The notes beneath the pieces were generated by a model. It made no database searches and had not been told where the DNA came from. It saw only the letters and a list, made by a program, of their open reading frames with translations. A stretch of DNA of 64,000 nucleotides. Origin: JASHUC01 sp035606175. Its GTDB lineage: Bacteria; Pseudomonadota; Gammaproteobacteria; Steroidobacterales; Steroidobacteraceae. The stretch lies in the NCBI GenBank assembly GCA_035606175.1, contig DATNFW010000065.1, positions 28,957 to 92,956 of the forward strand, written 5' to 3'. Both the position numbers and the translations under genes were made by a program. Below are positions 24,616 through 33,127 of this stretch, piece after piece (positions within the stretch are counted from its first letter, which is position 1; the number at the start of each line of letters is the position of its first letter).

Positions 24616-25761
24616 TTACGCGAGCCTCTTGTGCGTGATGAGGCGCGTGCCCGCGCCGATGAGAAGCAGCATCCCGGCGAGGACTGCGAGATTCGGGAGC
24701 AGCACCGACCACAGGTCCCCGGCGAGGAATACGGTCTGCAGCAGCGTCACGTAATAGCGCGCGGGCAGGACGTAGGTAATGGCGCGGATCGCGACTGGCA
24801 TGCTGCGCAAATCGAATAGGAACCCCGAAAGCATGAACGCGGGCATGAAGGTCGCGAGCATCGTGAGCTGGCTCGCGACCAGCTGATTCTTCACGGCGGA
24901 GGAGATGAGGAGCCCGATGCCGAGCCCGACGAGCACATAGAGCATCGAGGCGCCGGTCAGCACCCCGAGCGAGCCGCGGACCGGCACACTGAACAGAAAT
25001 TTAGCGGAGACGACGCAGAGGAGGAGTCCCACCATGGCAAGCCCGAAGTACGGGATGGTCTTCCCGAGCAGAATCTCCCCGCTCCTCACGGGTGTCACGA
25101 AGAGCGCCTCGAACGTCCCGCGCTCCCACTCGCGCGCGACGACCATCGCGGTGAGGAACGCGCCGATGAGCGTCATCACGAGAACGACCACACCGGGCAC
25201 CAGGAAGTAATGGCTGTCGTTCGCCTCGTTGAACCACATCCGCGTCTCGACCGAGACCGGGCCGCCGCCTGCTGCCGCGCGCCCCTCGGCCGCCTCGCGC
25301 GAAGACCACGCGGCGATTGCTCCCTGGACATACGCTTCCATCAGGCGCGCCTGGTTCGCATCGGTGCCGTGCACGATCACCTGCACTACGGCATCGCCCT
25401 GACTCAGACGGCGCGCGAAGTCCGAGCGGACGCGGACGATGCCGTCGACGGCGCGGCTCTGCATCAGGCTCTCGGCCGCCTGCATCGAATGCACGATCTG
25501 CGGATGAAAATAAGGCGAAAGCTGAAAGCTCGCCGCAAGAGCGACCGCCTCCGGGGAGGTGCCCTCCAGATCGAGCGCCACGGGAACGTTCTTCACATCG
25601 AGCGACAACCCGAAGCCGAAGAGCAGGACGAGGATGAGCGGCAGCACTACACCGATCGCGATGCTCGCCGGATCGCGGATGATCTGGCGCGACTCCTTCT
25701 TGACGAGCGTCCAGACGCGCCTCGCCCGCGGCTTCCAGGCGGCTGCCTCATCGCCCCTCAT
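24616..25761 (-). CDS. ybhS: ABC-2 type permease (YbhS-like)
   Basis: This 381-residue paralogue of the next permease has the same plan: an N-terminal helix (SIAIGVVLPLILVLLFGFG), a periplasmic domain of roughly 150 residues, then five helices with the coupling segment REWERGTFEALFVTPVRSGEI. I prefer the ATG at 25761 because GGAGG lies eight bases upstream; a GTG at 25776 is possible. It pairs with the YbhR-like protein to form the pore. YbhGFSR in E. coli exports some antibiotics and cations, but the cargo here is not known. Confidence 0.9.
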   Translation of the reverse strand: MRGDEAAAWKPRARRVWTLVKKESRQIIRDPASIAIGVVLPLILVLLFGFGLSLDVKNVPVALDLEGTSPEAVALAASFQLSPYFHPQIVHSMQAAESLMQSRAVDGIVRVRSDFARRLSQGDAVVQVIVHGTDANQARLMEAYVQGAIAAWSSREAAEGRAAAGGGPVSVETRMWFNEANDSHYFLVPGVVVLVMTLIGAFLTAMVVAREWERGTFEALFVTPVRSGEILLGKTIPYFGLAMVGLLLCVVSAKFLFSVPVRGSLGVLTGASMLYVLVGLGIGLLISSAVKNQLVASQLTMLATFMPAFMLSGFLFDLRSMPVAIRAITYVLPARYYVTLLQTVFLAGDLWSVLLPNLAVLAGMLLLIGAGTRLITHKRLA

Positions 25762-25801
25762 GCGAGCGACCTCCACTGCCGCGCGTCATCTTGCGGCCGC
25801 A

Positions 25802-27751
25802 TCAAGCCGCCTGCCCCGCGCGGCTCGCCTCGCGCTCGCGCGCCTGCTCGACGACCGTGATGAACGCATCCTCCATGGTCGGCTCGCGCCCGGCCTCGAC
25901 GTGAGCGAGCCTGCGGATCTCCCCGGGAGTGCCCTGGGCGAGCACGCGGCCCGCATCCATGATCGCGACGTGATCGCAGTACTCCGCCTCCTGCATGAAG
26001 TGCGTCGTGACGATGACGGTGACACCCTGATCCGAGAGCGCGGTGATCCGGCGCCAGAACGCGCGCCGGGCGAGCGGATCGGCGCCGCTCGTCGGCTCAT
26101 CGAGGAAGAGGATCTCCGGCTCGTGCAGAAGAGCTGCGCTCATCGCGAGGCGCTGTTTGTAGCCGCCCGGCAGCTCCCCACTCGGCAGCGCCGCATGATC
26201 GGCGAGCTCGAACTGGCGCAGCGCCCAGTCGATGCGCTCGCGGCGGCGGCGGCCCTGCAGGCCGTAGGCCGCTGCGAAGAAGTCGAGGTTTTCCGCAACC
26301 GTGAGCTGGCCGTAGAGCGAGAACTTCTGCGCGACGTAGCCGAGGCGCTGCCGCGCGGCCGCACTCGCGCGGCGCACGTCGACACCGACGATCTCGAGCA
26401 CGCCGGCCGTGGGGGCGAGCAGTCCGCAAAGCATGCGAAACGTCGTCGTCTTGCCCGCTCCGTTCGGCCCGAGCAGCCCGAATATCTCGCCCCGGCGCAC
26501 CTCGAAGCTCACATGATTGACGGCGGTGAACGCCCCGAAACGCTTGACGAGATCGGCGACGCGAACCACCACCTCGTCTGCGCGTGCCGCGAGCGGGCGT
26601 TCGAGCTCGATGGCAGCGAGCGTCTCGCGAGGGGCGGTCCGATTGAGCAGCACCATGAAGCCATCTTCGAACCGGGCCGGCACGGGCGTTCCCTGCGGAG
26701 CGGCGGTTGTGCCGGGATGCGCTGCATCGACTGCGCCCAACGCATCGACTGCGCCCAACGCCTCGACTGCGCCCGCAGACCCGTGCTCGGCCATCACCCA
26801 TCGCACGCGCCCGCCGTCGGGCACGGCATCGATCACGCCGGGATCATCGAGGAGGCGAGCCTGCATGCGCCGCGCCGTCTCACCGGCCGGGTCGGCGATG
26901 AATGTGCGGCCTTCGGCGAGCCTCGTTACCTCCTCCGGTGCGCCCTGAGCGAGTACCTGGCCACGGTTGAGGACGATCACGCGGCTCGCACGCTCGGCCT
27001 CATCGAGATACGAGGTGCTCACGAGGACCGTTAGATGTTCGCCGTGCACCAGGTGATGCACGATCTCCCAGAGCTCGCGGCGCGAGAGCGGATCGACGCC
27101 GACCGTAGGCTCATCGAGGAGCAGCAGCTGCGGGGAGCGCACGAGCGTGCACGCGAGGCCGAGCTTCTGCTTCATGCCGCCGGACAGCCGGCCCGCGAGC
27201 CGCCGCGTGAAGGCGCCGAGGTTCGTCATCTGCATGAGCTGGGGATAGCGCCGGCCGCGCTCCTCGGCGGTCACGCCGTGCAGGTCCGCATACAAATCGA
27301 GGTTCTCCTGCACGGTGAGATCCTCGTACAGGCCGAATTTCTGCGGCATGTAGCCGACGCGGTCCTGCACGCCCTGGGGATCGGCCGCAGGATCGATGCC
27401 GAGCACGGCGAGCGTGCCCGCCTCGGCAACGAGCAGTCCGGCAAGGAGCCGGATGAGCGTCGTCTTTCCGGCGCCGTCCGGGCCGACGAGCGCCGTGAGC
27501 TCACCGGCGGCGACATCGATCGAGACGCCATCGAGCGCCGGCACCGGCCCGCTCTCACGCTCGCCCGCAGGCTCGGTGCTCCGCGACCGCCGCCGTTCGC
27601 GCTTGACCTCCCCGAATGTCTTGCGAACGTCGCGCGCGATCGCAACGGGCGCGCGGCTGCCGCTGAAGCCGTTCCCGCCACCGCCGGCGCTGCTGCCGCC
27701 GCTGCCACTGCTGCGGTCGCCTGCCGTCATCTCGGGATTCGATGCGTTCAC
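25802..27751 (-). CDS. ybhF: ABC exporter ATPase with two fused nucleotide-binding domains (YbhF-like)
   Basis: Both nucleotide-binding domains are in one chain of about 649 residues. The first has Walker A GPDGAGKT, signature LSGGMKQK and Walker B LLLLDEPTVGVD. The second has GPNGAGKT, LPGGYKQR and ILFLDEPTSGAD, so both sites look functional apart from the non-standard LPGG signature in the second. Between them is an Ala/Val-rich linker with a triple 18-base DNA repeat. The start is uncertain: the GTG at 27751 overlaps the adaptor stop as GTGA, while ATGs at 27787 and 27730 are alternatives. A Gly/Ser-rich tail precedes the first domain. Confidence 0.92.
   Translation of the reverse strand: MNASNPEMTAGDRSSGSGGSSAGGGGNGFSGSRAPVAIARDVRKTFGEVKRERRRSRSTEPAGERESGPVPALDGVSIDVAAGELTALVGPDGAGKTTLIRLLAGLLVAEAGTLAVLGIDPAADPQGVQDRVGYMPQKFGLYEDLTVQENLDLYADLHGVTAEERGRRYPQLMQMTNLGAFTRRLAGRLSGGMKQKLGLACTLVRSPQLLLLDEPTVGVDPLSRRELWEIVHHLVHGEHLTVLVSTSYLDEAERASRVIVLNRGQVLAQGAPEEVTRLAEGRTFIADPAGETARRMQARLLDDPGVIDAVPDGGRVRWVMAEHGSAGAVEALGAVDALGAVDAAHPGTTAAPQGTPVPARFEDGFMVLLNRTAPRETLAAIELERPLAARADEVVVRVADLVKRFGAFTAVNHVSFEVRRGEIFGLLGPNGAGKTTTFRMLCGLLAPTAGVLEIVGVDVRRASAAARQRLGYVAQKFSLYGQLTVAENLDFFAAAYGLQGRRRRERIDWALRQFELADHAALPSGELPGGYKQRLAMSAALLHEPEILFLDEPTSGADPLARRAFWRRITALSDQGVTVIVTTHFMQEAEYCDHVAIMDAGRVLAQGTPGEIRRLAHVEAGREPTMEDAFITVVEQAREREASRAGQAA
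26724..26777 (-). repeat. three tandem 18-bp units in the YbhF-like linker
   Basis: Units at 26724-26741 and 26742-26759 are identical (gcatcgactgcgcccaac). The third, 26760-26777, differs at three positions. They encode a repeated Leu-Gly-Ala-Val-Asp-Ala-type hexapeptide in the linker between the two ATPase domains. The reading frame is kept whatever the copy number, so linker length could vary between strains. Confidence 0.85.
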
Positions 27752-28920
27752 GAGGTCGGACCAGCGGAGAGCTCGCTCGAGGAGCATCCGGCGATTGCAT
27801 CGGCGGGAGGGGCATCGGTGCGAGGCGCATTCTCCGGCGGAGCCGGTCGGCCCTCATCGGTGTCGTCAGCCGATGGCGCGTTAGTTCCCGCCGTGCCGCC
27901 TGCCGCGGCGCCGCTCGTTGCGCCCGGCTGACTCGCACTGATCGGCAAGTACACGGTGGCGGGCATCCCGAGCCGCAGGACATCTCTCGGGTCCTCGACG
28001 AATACCCGCACTTCGTAGACGAGGCTCGAGCGCAGCTCCTGAGTCTCGACCGTCTTCGGGGTGAACTCCGCCACGGAGGAGACGTAGCCGACCCACCCGT
28101 CGAAGCGTCGGTGCGGGAACGTATCGACCGCGATGCTCCCCCGCATCCCGGGTCTCACGGACCCGAGATCCTGCTCGGAAACGTACGCCCGTACCCATTT
28201 CGGATCGGTAATCGCGAGTGTGAACGCAGTCTTCTGCGGGGAGGCCATATCGCCGGGCTCCGCGATTCTCGAGCGCACGACGGCGCTGAGCGGTGCCCGG
28301 AGCTCGGCGTCCGAGACGGTCCGGCACAGCAGTGCAACCTGCGCCTGCTCGCCGCGGAGCTGCGCTTCCGCCTGTGCCACATCCTCCCGACGCGGGCCGG
28401 CGACAGCGAGGGCAAGCGCCTTTCGGTTGACGTTGAGGCGCGCCGCGGCCACCTCGGCGGCCGCCTGCGCATCGTCGAGGTCCTGGCGGCTCACCGCCCG
28501 TCCGCCCGATGACTTCGAGAGCGCGAGCAGGCGTTGATACTTCGCGGCGGCTGCGTGAGCGTCGGCTGCGGCGAGTGAGACATTGGCGCGCGCCTGAGCA
28601 ATCTCCTCGGGCCGGCTGCCGTGGTGCATGCGCTCGACGACGGCACGCTGCGCGGCGGCGACGGCCTGCGCCTGCGCGAGCTGCGGCAGGAGCCGGCTCT
28701 CGTCGAGACGCGCGAGGACCTGACCGCGCCGCACGCGCTCGCCCTCACGGGCATAGACCGCGGCGATGCGCTCGGTGTTATTGAAGGCGAGATCGACCTG
28801 ACGCAGATCGATATTGCCGTAGAGAACGAGCTGCGTGCGCTCGCCGTGGCGATGCGTGAGCCACAGCCCGAGCCCCACGGCCACAGCGACTCCGATCACG
28901 ACCACGATCCAGCGCTTCAC
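27748..28920 (-). CDS. ybhG: HlyD-family adaptor of ABC exporter (YbhG-like)
   Basis: The periplasmic adaptor of about 390 residues has one N-terminal membrane anchor (RWIVVVIGVAVAVGLGLWL) and the YbhG hallmark YGNIDLRQVDLAFNNTERI. A long coiled-coil hairpin (about 85-200) follows, then a beta-barrel end. Start GTG 28920 is supported by GGAGGG six bases upstream; an ATG at 28974 would add a non-hydrophobic tail. The last 50 residues are Pro/Ala/Asp-rich and extend past the usual fold. First gene of the exporter operon, it faces the TetR-type regulator across a palindrome. Confidence 0.9.
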   Translation of the reverse strand: MKRWIVVVIGVAVAVGLGLWLTHRHGERTQLVLYGNIDLRQVDLAFNNTERIAAVYAREGERVRRGQVLARLDESRLLPQLAQAQAVAAAQRAVVERMHHGSRPEEIAQARANVSLAAADAHAAAAKYQRLLALSKSSGGRAVSRQDLDDAQAAAEVAAARLNVNRKALALAVAGPRREDVAQAEAQLRGEQAQVALLCRTVSDAELRAPLSAVVRSRIAEPGDMASPQKTAFTLAITDPKWVRAYVSEQDLGSVRPGMRGSIAVDTFPHRRFDGWVGYVSSVAEFTPKTVETQELRSSLVYEVRVFVEDPRDVLRLGMPATVYLPISASQPGATSGAAAGGTAGTNAPSADDTDEGRPAPPENAPRTDAPPADAIAGCSSSELSAGPTS

Positions 28921-28995
28921 TGCCTGCCCTCCGCCCGTGTGGCCCGGGCGCTGCACCGCTCCGTCGGCCGGCACGCTCGACTTTCGCGCGCCGAT

Positions 28996-29033
28996 TGTCT
29001 ATCGTTCGACAGATATCTGTCAATCGATAGACA
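28996..29033. promoter_or_regulatory. 38-bp near-perfect palindrome, probable CecR-type operator
   Basis: Outer arms TGTCTATCG (28996-29004) and CGATAGACA (29025-29033) are exact complements. Concentric with them is the perfect 14-base palindrome GACAGATATCTGTC (29008-29021). Both share the centre 29014/29015, and only the short joints differ. The element sits between the divergent adaptor and regulator genes, 16 bases before the regulator ATG. Dyads of this kind are typical TetR-family operators, possibly two overlapping sites, and would control both directions. Confidence 0.8.
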
Positions 29034-29048
29034 TTCGATGTGACCAGC

Positions 29049-29750
29049 ATGCCTCGGACCGCGCGCCGCAACTCATCGCGACCCCGGCGACATCCGCCGG
29101 CGGGCGGCTACGCTCGCGGCAAGCGCACGCGCCGGCGCATCATCGAGACGGCGATCGAGATGTTCGGCAGCCTCGGCTTCGAGCGCACCGCCACGCGCGC
29201 GATTGCACGGCGCGCCGCGGTGAGCCTGCCTGCGCTCACCTACTACTTCGGCGGCAAGGAGGGGCTGCAGCGCGCGTGCGCGGAATACATCGTGAGCGAC
29301 GTGCATGGGCGTCTCGAGCCCGCGGCGGCCCACGTCGCGGCGGCGCTCGGCCGGGCGCGCCTCTCGCGCCGCGAGCTGCTCGAGCTGCTCAAACGGGTGA
29401 TCGAGCCTTTCATCGAGGGCATGGCGACCGAGCGTCCGGAGAGCTGGGTGCTCTTCTTCACGCGCGCCCAGAGCGAGCGCAGCGCCGCCTTCGACGTGCT
29501 CTTCGAGCGGGTCGCCGGACGAATCATCGCGCTCACCGCCGAGATCGTCGCGCGCCTGCTGCACCGTGCGCCGGACGATCCGGAGGTCATGATCCGCGCG
29601 CTCGCCATAATCGGGCACACCGCGCTCGTGCGCCGCGCGCGCCCTATTCTGCTGCGCGCGCTCGGCTGGACGGACTTCAGCGGGAAGCGGCTCGAGCTGT
29701 TGAAGGAGGCGCTGTGGCGCCAGGTTGCCCGAGGACTGGCAGAAGATTGA
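29049..29750 (+). CDS. cecR: TetR-family regulator, CecR/YbiH type
   Basis: This 233-residue regulator has an N-terminal TetR helix-turn-helix (RRRIIETAIEMFGSLGFERT, then ALTYYFGGKEGLQRACAEYI) and a C-terminal domain of the CecR/YbiH type (ESWVLFFTRAQSERSAAF; ALIIGHT-like AIIGHTALVRRARPILLRALGW). In E. coli, cecR controls ybhGFSR; here the equivalent exporter is divergent and shares the palindromic operator. The ATG at 29049 is used; a GTG at 29040 is equally close. Its 3' end overlaps the convergent phosphoesterase gene by 74 bases. Confidence 0.88.
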   Translation: MPRTARRNSSRPRRHPPAGGYARGKRTRRRIIETAIEMFGSLGFERTATRAIARRAAVSLPALTYYFGGKEGLQRACAEYIVSDVHGRLEPAAAHVAAALGRARLSRRELLELLKRVIEPFIEGMATERPESWVLFFTRAQSERSAAFDVLFERVAGRIIALTAEIVARLLHRAPDDPEVMIRALAIIGHTALVRRARPILLRALGWTDFSGKRLELLKEALWRQVARGLAED

Positions 29751-30918
29751 GCTTCGGGTCGGCTGCGTAGCCGAGTGGGGCAAGACCGAAGATGGCCTCG
29801 ACGGTCGCAAGCAGCGAGTAGTGGTTGTACGGCACGTCCGACGTCGTGCCCGCCTCTACAAACGGCGACAGCGCGACGGCCCCAATTCGACCTCCACCCA
29901 ATCCGACCAGTCCCGGCGGGAACCGCGCCCCGGGGAGCGGGCGCTCGTCGCAGCAGGACTCGGCCATCTCGGCGCCGAGGGCGTTCGACTCGTCGAACGT
30001 CACGATGAGGAGCCCGTCCCGACGAAACGCCGCCGAGCCCCTGATGACCGGCACCCATCTGCGCAGGAACTCGTCCGAGGATTGAAGCCTCCCGGGCTCC
30101 CCGTCCGCGCACGGCCCGTCGTGCCCGTCGTGGCAGAGGTTCGGGGTGATGAAAACGTAATTGGGCGTCGTCCGTGCCGCGCTCAAATCGTGGGAGAGCT
30201 CATCGAGCGGCACGACGTGCGCATCGCAGCGCGCGCGATCGTCGATGATCGAATGAAAATAGACGAACGGGTCGTGTTTGGAGGCGTACTGATCGGTGCG
30301 CGTCGCAAACTGCAACGGATCGCGCTCACCGAGCTCCACGTGGCCGCAAGTGCGGCGCTCGCGCGCGGGATCCTTGCCCATGTCCTCCATGTAACCCTTC
30401 CACGTCAGTCCTGCCGCCTCGAGCTGATCCGGGAGCGATCTCACCCAGCGTGGATAGACGCAGCCGTGACCGAGCGCCTGCCCGTGCGCATCGACGCCGG
30501 CGCGGGTAGCCACGAAGTCGGTATATCGCTGGCAATCGGCCTGCGTGTCCTCGTTCGGCGCCTGCCCGCTCACGAGCGCAATGTAATTGTCCAGGCTGTT
30601 GTGGCCGATCGCGTAATAGCGCGTAAGGAGCAGGCCCTCGGAAATGAGCGTGTGGGCGAGGTACGGAGCGGCCGAGTGAGGCCCGAACGTCGTGTCGAAG
30701 GACTCGTTCTCGAGAACGATGAGAAACACGTGCCTGACGCGGCCCGGCACTGCCGCGCGCGTTGCAGCCGGCACCGCCCCGGGCTGACGGGTCGGCACCG
30801 CTGCGGCTCGCCCGGACGGCGCAGCAGGCGCCACTTGGACTGCCGCGATACCGAGAGCGATGGCGAGCGCTATGACGAGAGCGGCCGCCGCAGGCCTGCG
30901 CCCGCGTGAGAGCCTCAC
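29677..30918 (-). CDS. secreted phosphoesterase (acid phosphatase / phospholipase C family)
   Basis: The 413-residue exported protein has a signal peptide (ALVIALAIALGIAAVQV) and the phosphoesterase-family catalytic features: HVFLIVLENESFDTTFGP near residue 63, and the GHNSLDNYIALVSGQAPN segment that supplies metal/nucleophile residues. TPNLCHDGHDG and VTFDESNALGAE also fit the AcpA-like fold. It probably hydrolyses phosphomonoesters in the periplasm. Its GTG start overlaps the M13 peptidase stop (GTGA), so the two are likely co-transcribed. The tail overlaps the TetR gene on the other strand. Confidence 0.82.
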   Translation of the reverse strand: MRLSRGRRPAAAALVIALAIALGIAAVQVAPAAPSGRAAAVPTRQPGAVPAATRAAVPGRVRHVFLIVLENESFDTTFGPHSAAPYLAHTLISEGLLLTRYYAIGHNSLDNYIALVSGQAPNEDTQADCQRYTDFVATRAGVDAHGQALGHGCVYPRWVRSLPDQLEAAGLTWKGYMEDMGKDPARERRTCGHVELGERDPLQFATRTDQYASKHDPFVYFHSIIDDRARCDAHVVPLDELSHDLSAARTTPNYVFITPNLCHDGHDGPCADGEPGRLQSSDEFLRRWVPVIRGSAAFRRDGLLIVTFDESNALGAEMAESCCDERPLPGARFPPGLVGLGGGRIGAVALSPFVEAGTTSDVPYNHYSLLATVEAIFGLAPLGYAADPKLNLLPVLGQPGATAPPSTARAASR

Positions 30919-33008
30919 CAGATGATCACTCGCTTATCGGGCGGCAGGTACATCCGATCGCCGGGCTTCACATCGAACGCCTTGTAGAACGCGGGCTGAT
31001 TGCGCAGCGGCAGCGTCGCGCGAACCGATACCGGGGAGTGTGGATCTGCCTTCAAGAGCAGCACCATCATGGCATCGCGGGTCTTTCCCCGCCAAACCTG
31101 CGAGAACGCAATGTAGAAACGCTGATCGCCGGTGAAGCTATCGATGACCGGCGCGAGCGCGCCGTGCAGCGCGATCTGGTACGCCTTGTATGCGATCGCG
31201 AGCCCGGAGTTGTCGGCGATGTTCTCCCCGAGCGTGAGCTTGCCGTTCACGTGATAACCCCTGAGGGGCTCGGCCGCATCGTATTGCGCGACGAGCGCCG
31301 CGGTCTTCGCCGCGAAGCGCTCGTGATCGGCTTTCGTCCACCAGTCGCGTAAGTTGCCGCTCGCATCGTACTGACTGCCCTGATCGTCGAAGCCGTGACT
31401 CATCTCGTGTCCGATCACCGCGCCGATCGCACCGTAGTTGGCGGCATCGTCCGCCTGCGGGTTGAAGAACGGTGGCTGCATGACCGCGGCCGGGAAAACG
31501 ATCTCGTTGAGGTCCGGGCGGTAGTATGCGTTGATCGTCTGCGGGGTCATCTCCCATTCCTCGCGATCGATCGGCTTGCCGAGCTTCGCGATCTGGCGGC
31601 GGTACTCGAACTCGCTCGCGCGGATCACGTTGCCGACGAGATCGCCGCGAACGATGGAAAGGGTGCTGTAGTCCCGCCAGCGGTTCGGATAGCCGATCTT
31701 GGTGCGCAGCCGGGAGAGCTTCTCCTCAGCCTGCTTCTTCGTCTGCGGACCCATCCAGTCGAGCGCTTCGATGTCGCGCCGGTACGCGCTCAGCAGATTG
31801 CCGACGAGCACCTGCATACGCGCCTTGGATTGCGGCGGGAAATACTTGGCGACGTAGAGCTTGCCGAGCGCCTCGCCGATCGCACCGTCGACGAGGTGGA
31901 TCCCGCGCTTCCAGCGCGGCTGATTCTGCGGCGTTCCGCGCAGCACCGCTCCGTAGAAGGCGAAATTCTCGTCGACGAACTTGCGCGGCAGAAGCGGCGC
32001 GGACTCCGAGAGCAGATGCCAGCGAAAGTAGCTCTTCCAGACCGCAAGCGGAGTGTCGTGCACGATGCGGTCGAGCGCCTGGAAATAGCTCGGCTCCCCG
32101 ACGATGAGATAGTCGACCTTGTGAGCGATCCCAGCGGCCTCGAGGTAGCTGTTCCACCCCCAGCCCGGCATCAAACCCGCGAGCTTCGCATAAGGGGTCT
32201 TGTTGTACGTCTTCACCGGATCGCGCAGCTCGACCTTGGTCCACTGCGCCCGCGCGATCGAGGTCTCGAGGGCGAGAATCTCGGCCGCTTCGCGCTTCGA
32301 ATGCGTGGCGGATTCCCCGGCGAGCTCGAGCATGCGCGCGATGTGCGCCTGGTATTTCTCCCGCGTCGCCTTCAGCCGCGCATCGTTGTCGCGCAGGTAG
32401 TAGTCGCGATCGGGCAGGCCGAGGCCGCTTTGATCGATGCCCACTGCGTATTTGGTCGAATCGCGCGCGTCGGGCCCGACGCCGATGTCGTACGGGGCCG
32501 TCACGCCGATTTGCGAATAGTGCGCAATGAGCGCGGGCAGCTCCGCTTTGGATTTCAACGCGTCGATGCGCGCGAGCTCCGCCCGCAGAGGCTCGAGTCC
32601 CGCTGCCTCGATCGCAGCCTCATCCATGAAACTCGCATAGAGATCGCCGACCTTCCGCGCCTCCGACCCGGGAGCCGCCGTTGTCGAGCGTGCCGCCTCT
32701 TCCACGATCCCGTGAAGCTGATCGAGGGTGCGGTCCGCGAGCTCGGTGGCCACCGAGAAGGAGGACCTGTCGGGTGGGATGGTCGCGTGCTCGAGCCAGC
32801 GGCCGTTCGCGTAATGATAGAAGTCGTCCTGCGGGCGAACGGCCGGGTTCATCCCGGCGATGTCGATGCCGACGAGATGCGCCGAAGTCGGGGCCGCGGT
32901 GGACCGCTCCGCGGCACTCGTCGCACCCGCCGCATCCGCCGCGATCGCGGCAGTCACCGCACTGGCCATGAGTGTCATGATGGAAATAAAGTTGAGCAGT
33001 CTCGGCAC
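30915..33008 (-). CDS. pepO: M13-family zinc metallopeptidase (neprilysin/PepO type)
   Basis: The 697-residue secreted endopeptidase has an N-terminal signal (FISIMTLMASAVTAAIAADA). A large alpha-helical M13 N-domain begins near GIDIAGMNPAVRPQDDFYHY, and the gluzincin catalytic core has zinc motif HEMSH (534-538) and third ligand E595 in LGENIADNSG. Family-conserved VNAYYRPDLNEIVFPA is present as INAYYRPDLNEIVFPA. The C-terminus ends IIW, as M13 enzymes end with a conserved Trp. It should cleave short peptides in the periplasm. The promoter region faces the HtrA-like gene; 119 bases separate the two starts and I see no clear motif there. Confidence 0.92.
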   Translation of the reverse strand: MPRLLNFISIMTLMASAVTAAIAADAAGATSAAERSTAAPTSAHLVGIDIAGMNPAVRPQDDFYHYANGRWLEHATIPPDRSSFSVATELADRTLDQLHGIVEEAARSTTAAPGSEARKVGDLYASFMDEAAIEAAGLEPLRAELARIDALKSKAELPALIAHYSQIGVTAPYDIGVGPDARDSTKYAVGIDQSGLGLPDRDYYLRDNDARLKATREKYQAHIARMLELAGESATHSKREAAEILALETSIARAQWTKVELRDPVKTYNKTPYAKLAGLMPGWGWNSYLEAAGIAHKVDYLIVGEPSYFQALDRIVHDTPLAVWKSYFRWHLLSESAPLLPRKFVDENFAFYGAVLRGTPQNQPRWKRGIHLVDGAIGEALGKLYVAKYFPPQSKARMQVLVGNLLSAYRRDIEALDWMGPQTKKQAEEKLSRLRTKIGYPNRWRDYSTLSIVRGDLVGNVIRASEFEYRRQIAKLGKPIDREEWEMTPQTINAYYRPDLNEIVFPAAVMQPPFFNPQADDAANYGAIGAVIGHEMSHGFDDQGSQYDASGNLRDWWTKADHERFAAKTAALVAQYDAAEPLRGYHVNGKLTLGENIADNSGLAIAYKAYQIALHGALAPVIDSFTGDQRFYIAFSQVWRGKTRDAMMVLLLKADPHSPVSVRATLPLRNQPAFYKAFDVKPGDRMYLPPDKRVIIW

Positions 33009-33127
33009 GATTCAAGTCCTTTGGGCGGCAAGCCGACCGCGAGCGCACGAGCGCGGCATTATATCGTCCGGCCTATGGTCCGGCGGTCGCGTATCGGGCT
33101 GCCGCCAACCCTGATAAATTTGTCCGC

